Positions 37,554-45,757 of a stretch of 64,000 bases of DNA are shown piece by piece. Source of the stretch: a virus. Numbering within the stretch: position 1 is the first letter of the stretch; every line of letters starts with the position of its first letter. Made by a program: the position numbers and the translations under genes. The stretch lies in the IMG/VR virus record IMGVR_UViG_3300035698_020241, positions 62,001 through 126,000 of that record; one strand, written 5' to 3'. The notes below the pieces were generated by a model that saw only the letters and a list, made by a program, of their open reading frames with translations, made no database searches and was not told where the DNA came from.

Positions 37554-37673
37554 GTTGTGGATCGTAGTTTGGAGTATTTTAAATCCGTATATTTCCTTAG
37601 GGCCATCGTCCAGGTCGGAACGCTTTTGCGATACCAAGGAAGGATAGGAAAATTCTAGATGAAAGTCCACAAC
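37554..37673 (+). ncRNA. Candidate structured RNA, 120 nt
   Basis: GTTGTGGA pairs with TCCACAAC. Inside, TTCCTT pairs with AAGGAA and further hairpins are possible. It follows the JAMM gene, in a 418 nt gene-free stretch (37497-37914). Upstream TATAAT at about 37540 may be part of a promoter. The rest of the stretch holds a small GGCTAAAGCGTAGCC hairpin and the terminator below. Confidence 0.4.
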
Positions 37674-37890
37674 TTTATATATAATTTCAAGGTCTCGGGG
37701 TGTAAATGACCTAAGGTTTGGGAAATTAAAGAATAGATGATATATACATGAATCATTAAGTTATCTTTTAGGCGCCTTAATGTAAAAGATTGTTATTGAC
37801 AATAAGGTATGTTATGATTTATTAAAAATTTATATCCATTAACCGAAAACCCTTTCTCAAAAAACAACGGCTAAAGCGTAGCCTTAACAA

Positions 37891-37917
37891 GAGCCGGGCA
37901 GAAATGTCCGGCTTTTA
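37891..37917. terminator. Terminator between convergent genes
   Basis: AGCCGGGCA/TGTCCGGCT stem with GAAA loop and TTTTA on the plus side. It separates the rightward Ubl operon from the leftward protease genes. Confidence 0.75.
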
Positions 37918-38559
37918 TATTGCTCTAATGTATTTGTATAATTTTTTAATGAATTTTTTATATGTTGGATGGTTTGTTTCAAAAGAATCTTGATAATCTT
38001 TCATTATGTTTGATTCTCCACGATCTAATAACTCTATAGCAGCACCTTGAGCAAAAGCGTCCAGTTCCATAGGATCCGAAAGGTAAATGTCCTTATCAGC
38101 ATTAGGATCAAATTCATCTGGACCAAAAGATTTTCCTCTGGAAACTATATTTTGAGTAACATGTATTAATTCATGTGCCAATATAGTTGTTAATTCTTTA
38201 AAGAATTCATTATTTTGTATTTTAAAAAAATTTTCTCTTTTACCAGGTTTAGTAAATCGTCTGAAATAAGAACTTGATCCTTGTTTAACTTTTATAACTA
38301 TTGGAAGATGAGGATTATCAAATGTAAATGCTGATGTTATATGTCTTCCTAATGATAACGCTCCTCTTTTATCAAATGAAAAATATAAATTATCATTTTT
38401 GAAAGCCGCATTGAGTGTCTTTATTAATGCTGTATCGGAAATCTGCCAACCATTTTTTTCAAACACTCTACCTATCTCACCAAGGCGTTTATTCACCATT
38501 CTTATTGCGTTTTTTATAGTTGGTTTTGTTATCTCGTTTATATATTGTTTAAATCTCAT
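37915..38559 (-). CDS. HExxH metalloprotease-like protein with packaging-type N-terminus
   Basis: 214 aa. N-terminal MRFKQYINE tag. ILAHELIHVTQN near residue 140 is a zincin helix, followed by DPMELDAFAQGAA, where an acidic residue could be the third ligand. First of three related genes; 38556 and 39206 are paralogues. If the tag is cleaved after YINE by a prohead protease, the mature enzyme would be a virion internal protein. Stop lies at the terminator. Confidence 0.7.
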   Translation of the reverse strand: MRFKQYINEITKPTIKNAIRMVNKRLGEIGRVFEKNGWQISDTALIKTLNAAFKNDNLYFSFDKRGALSLGRHITSAFTFDNPHLPIVIKVKQGSSSYFRRFTKPGKRENFFKIQNNEFFKELTTILAHELIHVTQNIVSRGKSFGPDEFDPNADKDIYLSDPMELDAFAQGAAIELLDRGESNIMKDYQDSFETNHPTYKKFIKKLYKYIRAI

Positions 38560-39203
38560 TTCAATTTCTCCACATACTTTATTACTTTCTTTATAAATCT
38601 ATTCTTTGCTTTCATATCTTTAACTAAGGTGAACGCATTTAAAAGATTATCAAATGTTTTTGATACTCCAAATCTTTTCATTTCTACGGCTGCCATTTGT
38701 GCAAATGCTTCCATTTCTACTGGATCTTTAAGATAGTTTATAAATTCATACTTAGATGATTCTGGTGACATTTCAAATGATTTACCTTTAGATGCTTTAA
38801 ATTGTCTTTTGTGTAATAATTCATGTGATATGGCATCCAAAAGATTTCTGAAAAACTCATTTTTATCTATATCATAAAATATTTGTTGTCTTTTAGGCTT
38901 AGCAAATTGTTTAAATGCTTTACCTACACCAGGAGATACTATAATCATTATTAATAAACCTTCAGCGGCTATATTACCACCTTCAATATATTTACTATGC
39001 CTATCTTTACCTTTACCCAAAATGAACAGTATACCATCTTTCTTGAACATACTGGTCAACATAGATACTATAGCATTATCATTCATTATCCAATTATTTT
39101 TATTAAGTATACGAAACATTTCAGCCATATGACTTTCTATCATCTTCTTAGTTTTACTAACAGTTGGTTTTGTTATCTCATTTATATATTGTTTAAACCT
39201 CAT
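38556..39203 (-). CDS. HExxH metalloprotease-like protein, paralogue 2
   Basis: 215 aa. MRFKQYINEITKPTV start, AISHELLHKRQF zincin motif, DPVEMEAFAQMAA. Overlaps the next gene by 4 nt. Same architecture as 37915-38559; the first 14 residues are nearly identical, including at DNA level. Confidence 0.7.
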   Translation of the reverse strand: MRFKQYINEITKPTVSKTKKMIESHMAEMFRILNKNNWIMNDNAIVSMLTSMFKKDGILFILGKGKDRHSKYIEGGNIAAEGLLIMIIVSPGVGKAFKQFAKPKRQQIFYDIDKNEFFRNLLDAISHELLHKRQFKASKGKSFEMSPESSKYEFINYLKDPVEMEAFAQMAAVEMKRFGVSKTFDNLLNAFTLVKDMKAKNRFIKKVIKYVEKLK

Positions 39204-39205
39204 TA

Positions 39206-39874
39206 TTAATCCTTTTTAGCATATTTGAAAAAATTAGATATTCTTTTCTTAACAACTCTATCATGGCTTGAGTATTGGTAAAGTTTTTTTATGAAGACCT
39301 TTCTCATTTTTTGATTGCCTTTCAATATTTTAAGGACTTCCCTTAATCTATTATACTTACCATTCTTTAAATCTAGATATATAGTATGAGCCCAAGCCTC
39401 TGTTTCGTTTGGATCGGAGAAATATCTAATATTTAATAACCAGTCTGGAGCATCTGGGTCGTCTTCTGTTCCTTTCTCTTTTTTATCATCATCATCAGGA
39501 AATTTTTCCCATTGTTTTCTATGTATCAACTCATGAGAGATTATATCAGTCAAATCTTTAATAAAAACTCTTATACTAAACTTCTTATCCAACATCTTTG
39601 ATGTTAATACTATTTCAATTTCATCTTGAAGTGATTGTCCAAAGCATACATATGTTGAATACGGCACAACGCATTCCTTATCTTTTCCGGTATGTGTGAA
39701 TCCTATTTTATCATTTTTAAATATATTATACAAAGCTTTTGTTACTTGATCCATATCCTTTGCTTGTCTTATAGCTTTGGACATTTTACCTTTTTTCTGG
39801 CTCAACATATTCTTTACATGTTTAAGTGGTGATCCTGTTATTTCAGTTATAACATATGTTTCAAGTCTACTCAT
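39206..39874 (-). CDS. HExxH metalloprotease-like protein, paralogue 3
   Basis: 222 aa. MSRLETYVITEITGSP start, IISHELIHRKQWEKF zincin motif, DPNETEAWAHTI. Most divergent of the three, with an acidic insert (DDDDKKEKGTEDD). 5' gene of the leftward operon. Confidence 0.7.
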   Translation of the reverse strand: MSRLETYVITEITGSPLKHVKNMLSQKKGKMSKAIRQAKDMDQVTKALYNIFKNDKIGFTHTGKDKECVVPYSTYVCFGQSLQDEIEIVLTSKMLDKKFSIRVFIKDLTDIISHELIHRKQWEKFPDDDDKKEKGTEDDPDAPDWLLNIRYFSDPNETEAWAHTIYLDLKNGKYNRLREVLKILKGNQKMRKVFIKKLYQYSSHDRVVKKRISNFFKYAKKD

Positions 39875-39933
39875 TATTAATCCCTTTTATATTTTACTAT
39901 TGATATTTATACAAAAAATCACTACTTAAACTA

Positions 39934-39962
39934 TTTACAAAGCATAAATAATAATGTATAAT
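39934..39962 (+). promoter_or_regulatory. Sigma70-like promoter
   Basis: TTTACA, 17 nt, TATAAT, upstream of the lysis cassette. Confidence 0.8.
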
Positions 39963-39986
39963 AGGAGTGAATGTATAGGAGGATTG

Positions 39987-40580
39987 ATGAACTTTTCATT
40001 AAAAGATATACTTAATAGTTTCAATAAAGTCACAGAAAAGGAAAACGAATTTACAATAGAAATACCAACTATAATTCCTATAGTTGATGAAAATTTAAGA
40101 GACCTGGATTCTAAAATACCAGGAGCTCCAAATTTTAGGTATAAAGAAGTTGTAAAATCAGATACGGCCTTGAGACTTGGTATTGAAAATATTCCCAACG
40201 AGAAGCAATGGCAGTGTATAGAAAAGACCGCTAAACTTATAGTCCAACCTGTTAGAGAGAAATTCGGAGGTATCAAGATAACATCTGGATTTAGAAGTGT
40301 TCAATTATGTATTGAAATAGGTAGTTCCCGCACATCAAACCACACCAGAGGCCAAGCAATAGATTTTGAGCCTGTAAACCCTAAAATAAAACTGTTTGAT
40401 ATATTAGAATGGATTCACAATAACTTGAAATATAGGGAGCTTATAGCGGAATTCCTACCCTCAGGGTGGATACATTGTGCCTATAGAGAAGGAGACAATA
40501 GTAGAATTTTGAAATTGAAAGATAATAACCATCATTATAAGAGGGTTAACTTGGAGTATATAAGAAAAATATACGGATAA
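39987..40580 (+). CDS. Peptidase M15-type endolysin
   Basis: 197 aa starting MNFSLKDILNSF, with AGGAGG upstream. ITSGFRS near residue 95, SNHTRGQAIDFEP near 114-126 (His and Asp ligands) and GWIHCAYREG near 167 (second His) are the zinc site of the M15 D-Ala-D-Ala peptidases used as phage endolysins. No signal peptide, so it needs a holin. Genes after it fit that role. Confidence 0.85.
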   Translation: MNFSLKDILNSFNKVTEKENEFTIEIPTIIPIVDENLRDLDSKIPGAPNFRYKEVVKSDTALRLGIENIPNEKQWQCIEKTAKLIVQPVREKFGGIKITSGFRSVQLCIEIGSSRTSNHTRGQAIDFEPVNPKIKLFDILEWIHNNLKYRELIAEFLPSGWIHCAYREGDNSRILKLKDNNHHYKRVNLEYIRKIYG

Positions 40581-40596
40581 TATAAGGGAGGACGTA

Positions 40597-40839
40597 ATGG
40601 ATAAGAAATTTAAAGATGCGGCAAAGAAAAAGTTTATAGAGAATATACTTAGTGTTAAGGTATGGGTAATTTTTATTTTACTAATCATATCAACATTAGC
40701 ATTGTTTCATGGAATGTTAGCAGGAGATGTATGGGCTGGTCTAAACGGCGGTGTTATTTCAACCGTGTTTGCACTAAGAGAAGGATTTAAAGTTGCTAAG
40801 GTAAGATCAGAAGATGATACCGAAAATATGATGCCATAA
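40597..40839 (+). CDS. Holin-like membrane protein
   Basis: 80 aa with two hydrophobic segments (VWVIFILLIISTLALFHGML in part, and WAGLNGGVISTVFAL), basic N-terminus and charged tail. AGGGAGGACGTA before the ATG. Size, topology and place after the endolysin suggest a holin; not proven. Confidence 0.6.
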   Translation: MDKKFKDAAKKKFIENILSVKVWVIFILLIISTLALFHGMLAGDVWAGLNGGVISTVFALREGFKVAKVRSEDDTENMMP

Positions 40840-40852
40840 GGAGGTGGATGTT

Positions 40853-41194
40853 ATGATGAATACAGGAGTAATGATATTTCTTAGTTGTGGAGGCTTGGCT
40901 GGTCTTGCTTTTCTATTTACCAAATTTATGGGTAAAGGAAAAAAGTCAGATATAATGTCTGCTGTACATAAAGTCAATCAAAAGAACACACTAAATGAAA
41001 TCAATGAGATTAATAAGAAACAAAACGTAGTGAAGGTAGAAATAAAGAAGGGTGAAAAGGTGGCCGAAGAAACAAAAACCAGAATCAAAAAGATTCAAAA
41101 TAAGGCCGCTGAGGATATAAAAGAAGTGTTGAGTGAAGATAAAGCGGTTGCTGATACACTGAACGATTTTAACGATGGTATGGAGGACTGGTAA
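40853..41194 (+). CDS. Inner-membrane spanin-like protein
   Basis: 113 aa starting MMNTGVMIFLSCGG, with AAGGAGG upstream. One N-terminal membrane segment, then a long charged coiled-coil-like periplasmic region (NEINEINKKQNVVKVEIKK). Overall shape of an i-spanin. The next gene encodes a lipoprotein. Confidence 0.55.
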   Translation: MMNTGVMIFLSCGGLAGLAFLFTKFMGKGKKSDIMSAVHKVNQKNTLNEINEINKKQNVVKVEIKKGEKVAEETKTRIKKIQNKAAEDIKEVLSEDKAVADTLNDFNDGMEDW

Positions 41195-41195
41195 G

Positions 41196-41714
41196 ATGAA
41201 AAAATATGTAATAATGTTTATGATGATGTTGATAATGTTAACAGGTTGCTATTCTGGTAAAGCATTCAAACCAGCAGGAGTAGATGTATATAATCCAAAG
41301 GCTCTAACAGAGTATGTTTATGACTTCTCAAAAGATGAGAAACCTCAAAAACTTATACCAATTTTCTTAGATGCTAATTTTGAAGAATGTACTGCGAATG
41401 AAGCAAGATATTTAGCTTTTGATGGTAAAGAGTTTAGCAAGATCAAACATCTACAAAAAATTGCTAAATACTATAAGGATCAAGTTGGTGAACATGTGGT
41501 TCTTATAAACAATTATATAAAGATCGCAAACTCCGAAAGAGAATATACAAAACTTGAAAATCAAAAACTTATTAAGTATCGTGAATTATGGATACAATCA
41601 GAAGAAGCATATAGACAAGAAAAATGGTGGCATAAAATTGATAACTGGGTTAATAGAATATCAAGTTGTATAATGGGTGCCGGACTTGTTTATGTAGTTG
41701 TAATAGCTTTATAG
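41196..41714 (+). CDS. Lipoprotein, possible outer-membrane spanin
   Basis: 172 aa. MKKYVIMFMMMLIMLTGC is a lipoprotein signal peptide with the Cys at residue 18. A hydrophobic C-terminal segment (CIMGAGLVYVVVIAL) is unusual for an o-spanin, so the role is uncertain. Starts 1 nt after the spanin-like gene. Confidence 0.6.
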   Translation: MKKYVIMFMMMLIMLTGCYSGKAFKPAGVDVYNPKALTEYVYDFSKDEKPQKLIPIFLDANFEECTANEARYLAFDGKEFSKIKHLQKIAKYYKDQVGEHVVLINNYIKIANSEREYTKLENQKLIKYRELWIQSEEAYRQEKWWHKIDNWVNRISSCIMGAGLVYVVVIAL

Positions 41715-41721
41715 GAGAAAT

Positions 41722-42066
41722 ATGGAACAACAAATAATGACAATTCTTACCGCTGTAACACCTGCTATGTATTGGATGTTCGCCAAAGTTGTTGTGGCGT
41801 TCTTTTTAGTAAAAATATTAAATGATATTCTAACTAATGGCACAGCATGGTTTATGTTCAAGAGTAATAAGAAATTAAGTCCTGGTGTTAAAGTACAAGT
41901 AAATGGAGATATAGGAATTATAACAGATTATGATTGGAATTTTATTCATATAGATACTGAAAATGGTGATGAAATGTTAGTTCCTATAGCAAGATGGAAA
42001 ATTCTAACATGGAAAGTAAAAAATCTTAAAAAGGAACTATACAGAGGGAATAAAGATGAAATTTAG
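41722..42066 (+). CDS. MscS-like beta-domain membrane protein
   Basis: 114 aa. Residues 10-50 are membrane-embedded; the following LSPGVKVQVNGDIGIITDYDWNF and GDEMLVPIARW resemble the beta domain of MscS channels. Only one or two membrane helices are present, so it is a minimal or partial version. Overlaps the next gene by 11 nt. Confidence 0.5.
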   Translation: MEQQIMTILTAVTPAMYWMFAKVVVAFFLVKILNDILTNGTAWFMFKSNKKLSPGVKVQVNGDIGIITDYDWNFIHIDTENGDEMLVPIARWKILTWKVKNLKKELYRGNKDEI

Positions 42067-42349
42067 AAAATATATAAGTGAAGAAAGTCCTTCTAAGATG
42101 GTATCAATAAAGGATATTATTAAAAAGGTTAAATCACATAAAGGGAAATTTATTGCATATGCCGCTGGTTTTGGAATGTTTAATGGAAATGGTGAAATGC
42201 CGATAGATAAAAAAAGATTACTAAAAAGATTAGAAAGTAGTAATAAGAGTTCATTTTTAGAACTACATATTAATGGTAAAATATTAAGAATAGGATATGC
42301 TTTATCGTTCTTAAATAGTAAAAATTTTGATAAGTTCTTTCCTAAATAA
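42056..42349 (+). CDS. Packaging-tag protein of unknown function
   Basis: 97 aa. MKFRKYISEESPSK start fits the shared tag (M-K-F-x-x-Y-I-x-E). The rest is basic and globular. Candidate virion internal protein. Confidence 0.55.
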   Translation: MKFRKYISEESPSKMVSIKDIIKKVKSHKGKFIAYAAGFGMFNGNGEMPIDKKRLLKRLESSNKSSFLELHINGKILRIGYALSFLNSKNFDKFFPK

Positions 42350-42366
42350 TAAATCAGAGGTATAAT

Positions 42367-42834
42367 ATGAAATTTGGAAAATATATGAACATCTGTGAAA
42401 GTAGTAAAGAATTCATAATGGATGTTTTAACAATAGATGATCCTATTAATAAGGATTATATTGAGGATGAAGATAATAAAAAAGAGGCTGAAAAGAATCT
42501 AAGAGAATTAAGGAAAGCTATAAGATTTCAAAAGAAAGATATTAAGTCTTGGGAAATGAAACGATTCTCGGAAGATAATGTTGAAGCCGCTGAGGCAATT
42601 CTTGATGATCTTCAAGTATCCTTAAAGAAATGGGAGGAATCATTAGTGGCTCCTCCACCTGAACCAGTTAAAGAACCTGACGAAGAACCTAAACCAGAAC
42701 AACCTATTCCTGGTGAAGAACCAAAGGATAAACCCGAAGAAAAACCAAAAGATAAAGAAGATAAACCAAAAGATGATGGTAAACCGGAAGAGGAAGAGGA
42801 AGAAAGAGGAGCAGGACTAGTAAATGAAATTTAG
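42367..42834 (+). CDS. Packaging-tag protein with Pro/Glu-rich tail
   Basis: 155 aa. MKFGKYMNICESSKE start. Residues 30-90 are helical and charged; the last 60 are disordered P/E/K repeats (EPVKEPDEEPKPEQP). Overlaps the next gene by 11 nt. Confidence 0.55.
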   Translation: MKFGKYMNICESSKEFIMDVLTIDDPINKDYIEDEDNKKEAEKNLRELRKAIRFQKKDIKSWEMKRFSEDNVEAAEAILDDLQVSLKKWEESLVAPPPEPVKEPDEEPKPEQPIPGEEPKDKPEEKPKDKEDKPKDDGKPEEEEEERGAGLVNEI

Positions 42835-43672
42835 TGATTACATAGTTGAAAAGGATACAGAAAATCCTTTTTTGAATTCATGGTCTAAAATAAAAAAAGA
42901 TTGTGGTCCGTTTCTCAAAGAGTTAAAGAGTTTAGGACTTAAAAAAGGATCTTTATTTTATAGAGGATCACAGACAAGTGTTGCTCACATTAAAAAAGTA
43001 GTTCCTAGAAAAGGTAGAAAACCTAAAGATACCCCAATAGAGATACACAAAATACTTGATGATGCCTTTAATAAAAAGTTTGGATGGCGTGCAAGAAGTA
43101 ATGGTGTATTTGCTGTTTCTGATTATATGGACGCAAGTTCATATGGACGCGCATATGTCTTCTTTCCTATAGGAAAATACAAATATGTATGGTCACCAAG
43201 AGTTGAAGATTTATATACCAAAGTTAGGGATGAAATAGGATTTTCTTTAGATTCTGATAATAGAGAAGTTTGGGATGATTTATATGGACCAAATAATGCC
43301 AAAGATGGCGGTACATGGGTATATGATGGTAAAATACTACATTACTCTAACTTTTTTGATCATGCCAGGGATCTTGTAATTGAAGATATATTAAAAGGTG
43401 ATGAAAGTAAATTTGATGAAGATTTGATGAAGTGGAAACCAGAGAAAAAATTTAAAGAATGGGTAAAAACGGCAAAGAATGATGAAATGAATGAGATAAA
43501 AGATGATATAGAAAAATTGATGCATTTTTATATTACCGATAATATGAAAAAAGCCATAACAACACAATATGAAGTAATGTTTTCATGTGCATCCTACTAT
43601 CTTGTACCTGCTACATGGAGATTTTTACTTGAAGACGCTGTATATAAAAACAAATTACCTAATATAGGATAA
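42824..43672 (+). CDS. ADP-ribosyltransferase-like protein with packaging tag
   Basis: 282 aa. MKFSDYIVEKD start. LFYRGSQTS near residue 45 (the R of R-S-E), RSNGVFAVSDY near 93 (S-T-S-like) and a late YEVMFSCASYYLV fit an ART fold; no clear E-x-E pair is seen, so activity is doubtful. T4 packages and injects the ART Alt, which makes this attractive. Paralogue at 45095. Confidence 0.5.
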   Translation: MKFSDYIVEKDTENPFLNSWSKIKKDCGPFLKELKSLGLKKGSLFYRGSQTSVAHIKKVVPRKGRKPKDTPIEIHKILDDAFNKKFGWRARSNGVFAVSDYMDASSYGRAYVFFPIGKYKYVWSPRVEDLYTKVRDEIGFSLDSDNREVWDDLYGPNNAKDGGTWVYDGKILHYSNFFDHARDLVIEDILKGDESKFDEDLMKWKPEKKFKEWVKTAKNDEMNEIKDDIEKLMHFYITDNMKKAITTQYEVMFSCASYYLVPATWRFLLEDAVYKNKLPNIG

Positions 43673-43674
43673 TA

Positions 43675-44379
43675 ATGAGACTTAAACAATATATAAATGA
43701 AGGTATAGAAGATAAAGGAATACTAAAGGCTGTATTTATAGTAGGCCATCCTGGTAGTGGCAAGAGTTATGTGTTATCAAAAATTAAATCAGGACAAATA
43801 GAACCAAGAGTTGTAAATACGGATAAGGTTTTTCCTTTATACTCTAAAGATGAATGGGATAAATGGGTAGATATAAAAACCAAAGTAAAAACAATTAATA
43901 AAAATCAGTTAGCAAATTATATAAATTCTATGTTACCATTGGCTGTTGATGGTACAGGCACAGAACCAAGTGTTATATTAAGAAGAGTTGGTATACTTGA
44001 ATCATTTGGATATGATGTTGGAATGGTATTTATTAACACTTCTCTTGAAACCGCACTTGAAAGGGCTGGAAAAAGAGATAGACCTGTAGATCCAGACTTT
44101 ATCAAAAGAGTATATAAAAGAATACAAGATGCAAAACAATTCTATCGTAGTAAATTTAGTGATTGGCAGGAGATACAAAATGATAAAGGAGAACTTACAG
44201 AAAAGGTAATTATTGATGCTTTTAAACATATGACATCATTCTATAATTCTCCAATGGTAAATCCTGTTGGTAAAGAGATTATACAAAAGATGAAAGAAAA
44301 TAAGTGGAAATATTTAAGTCCTAATATAAAGGATATAAAAGAAATACAGAATATGATGAGTGCATGGTATAGAATGTAA
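43675..44379 (+). CDS. P-loop kinase (polynucleotide-kinase/zeta-like) with packaging tag
   Basis: 234 aa. MRLKQYINEG tag, then Walker A VGHPGSGKS at 23-31, VNTDK near 47, DGTGTE near 90, and a lid RAGKRDRPVD near 140. This is the fold of nucleic-acid 5' kinases and zeta-type kinases; the substrate cannot be read. Coupled to a HAD phosphatase 10 nt later, as in bifunctional end-repair enzymes, which suggests RNA 5'-end repair. Confidence 0.7.
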   Translation: MRLKQYINEGIEDKGILKAVFIVGHPGSGKSYVLSKIKSGQIEPRVVNTDKVFPLYSKDEWDKWVDIKTKVKTINKNQLANYINSMLPLAVDGTGTEPSVILRRVGILESFGYDVGMVFINTSLETALERAGKRDRPVDPDFIKRVYKRIQDAKQFYRSKFSDWQEIQNDKGELTEKVIIDAFKHMTSFYNSPMVNPVGKEIIQKMKENKWKYLSPNIKDIKEIQNMMSAWYRM

Positions 44380-44389
44380 AGGAGATAAA

Positions 44390-44878
44390 ATGTTTGAGAT
44401 TTTTTGTGATATGGACGGAGTGTTATGTGATTTATGTAAAGGTGCTGTCAAAATACATCCTAATATAAATGAGATTTATGAACAGAGTCATAGTGATGCA
44501 TGGATATTACTTTTAACAAAAGGTGTAAAATTCTGGAGAGATTTAGAATGGAATCCAGGTGGTAAAGAACTTTGGAGTTATATTGTTAAATATAACCCAA
44601 GAATACTTTCTGCTGGAGCTAAGAATTTTCCCACAACAATTCCTGATGAAGGTAAAAGACAATGGTTACGAAAAAATGTTGGTGAGAATTTTGCCACTAC
44701 AGCGATCATTGTTAATGGTGCTATATTTAAACAAAGATATTCTGGTAAAAACAAAATACTTATTGATGATGTTATAAGAAATATTAATCAGTGGGAAGAA
44801 AAAGGTGGTATAGGAATACATCATACCAATACAAGAAAAACACTGGAGATTTTATATGGACATATTAAAGAAAATTAA
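44390..44878 (+). CDS. HAD-family phosphatase / 5'-nucleotidase-like
   Basis: 162 aa starting MFEIFCDMDGVLCDL with AAAGGAG upstream. DMDGV is HAD motif I; SAGAKN is motif II; KILIDDVIRNINQWEEKGG is motif IV. Resembles NT5C-type deoxynucleotidases; could alternatively remove 3' phosphates. Lies between two tagged genes but has no tag itself. Confidence 0.75.
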   Translation: MFEIFCDMDGVLCDLCKGAVKIHPNINEIYEQSHSDAWILLLTKGVKFWRDLEWNPGGKELWSYIVKYNPRILSAGAKNFPTTIPDEGKRQWLRKNVGENFATTAIIVNGAIFKQRYSGKNKILIDDVIRNINQWEEKGGIGIHHTNTRKTLEILYGHIKEN

Positions 44879-45095
44879 TAACCTCTTAGTAGAAAAGAGC
44901 ACTCTTTTCAAAAGAAATTTTAAGAAGGTAGGACCTGCTTGGATTGAAAACAAAATGAGTAAAGTCGTAAAAATAAAAAAGATTGGAGATATATGGGAAG
45001 GCTATCATAAAGGAAAACATGTTCTTAATTATGATAGTGATGATTATGTTTTATATTCAAATATGTCCATGATACAATTAGAGGACCTTAAATAA
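44856..45095 (+). CDS. Small basic protein, possible packaging tag
   Basis: 79 aa. MDILKKINNLLVEKS loosely fits the tag (L-L-V-E). Basic. Overlaps neighbours on both sides (23 nt and 1 nt). Function unknown. Confidence 0.5.
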   Translation: MDILKKINNLLVEKSTLFKRNFKKVGPAWIENKMSKVVKIKKIGDIWEGYHKGKHVLNYDSDDYVLYSNMSMIQLEDLK

Positions 45096-45757
45096 TGAAA
45101 TTCAAAAAGTTTTTAAATGAGGCCACACTTGAAAAAATAGAAGAAGCTGCAAAAATGATTGCAAGAGATTGTAAGCCTTATCTTAAAGAGAATACTATTG
45201 TAAAAACTTCCGTAGGATATATTTTTAAAAGTAACGGAACACTTTATAGAGGATGTAAGGGTAAAGTTGATGTATTTAAAAAGATAACACCTCGTAGTAA
45301 TAGAATACCTGTGGATATTACAGTAGATATACATAAAAGACTTGATGTGTTATTTAAAGAAAAGTTTGGATGGAAAGTTAGAAGTGAAGGTGTATTTACA
45401 ACTGGAAGTAAATTTGTCGCTGGTTGTTATGGTGGTGATGATGGTGGATATATTGTATTTCCTATAGGAAAATACAAATTTGTATGGAGTCCTAAAGTAT
45501 ATGATATGTGGGACACATTAAGATATACATATAATCTTACTGCTGGTGAGTCAGGAGGTAAAAAGCAAAGTCTTTATACAATAGGACTCACAACTCATGA
45601 AAAAATTTTAAAGGATATTGTAAATTCATTTATAGATAAAAATTTAGAAAAAGGAATAGAATCAGGAAATGAAATAACATTAAAAGTAGGATCATATTAT
45701 TTAGTTGAACATATTAATATGGGTGCAATTTTACAGGAATTAGGTAAATTGATATGA
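45095..45757 (+). CDS. ADP-ribosyltransferase-like protein with packaging tag, paralogue
   Basis: 220 aa. MKFKKFLNEATLEK tag. TLYRGCKGKV near residue 48, FGWKVRSEGVFTTGSKF near 92 and IVFPIGKYKFVWSPKVYD near 115 align with 42824-43672. Late GNEITLKVGSYYLV carries a single Glu. ART call tentative. Confidence 0.5.
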   Translation: MKFKKFLNEATLEKIEEAAKMIARDCKPYLKENTIVKTSVGYIFKSNGTLYRGCKGKVDVFKKITPRSNRIPVDITVDIHKRLDVLFKEKFGWKVRSEGVFTTGSKFVAGCYGGDDGGYIVFPIGKYKFVWSPKVYDMWDTLRYTYNLTAGESGGKKQSLYTIGLTTHEKILKDIVNSFIDKNLEKGIESGNEITLKVGSYYLVEHINMGAILQELGKLI

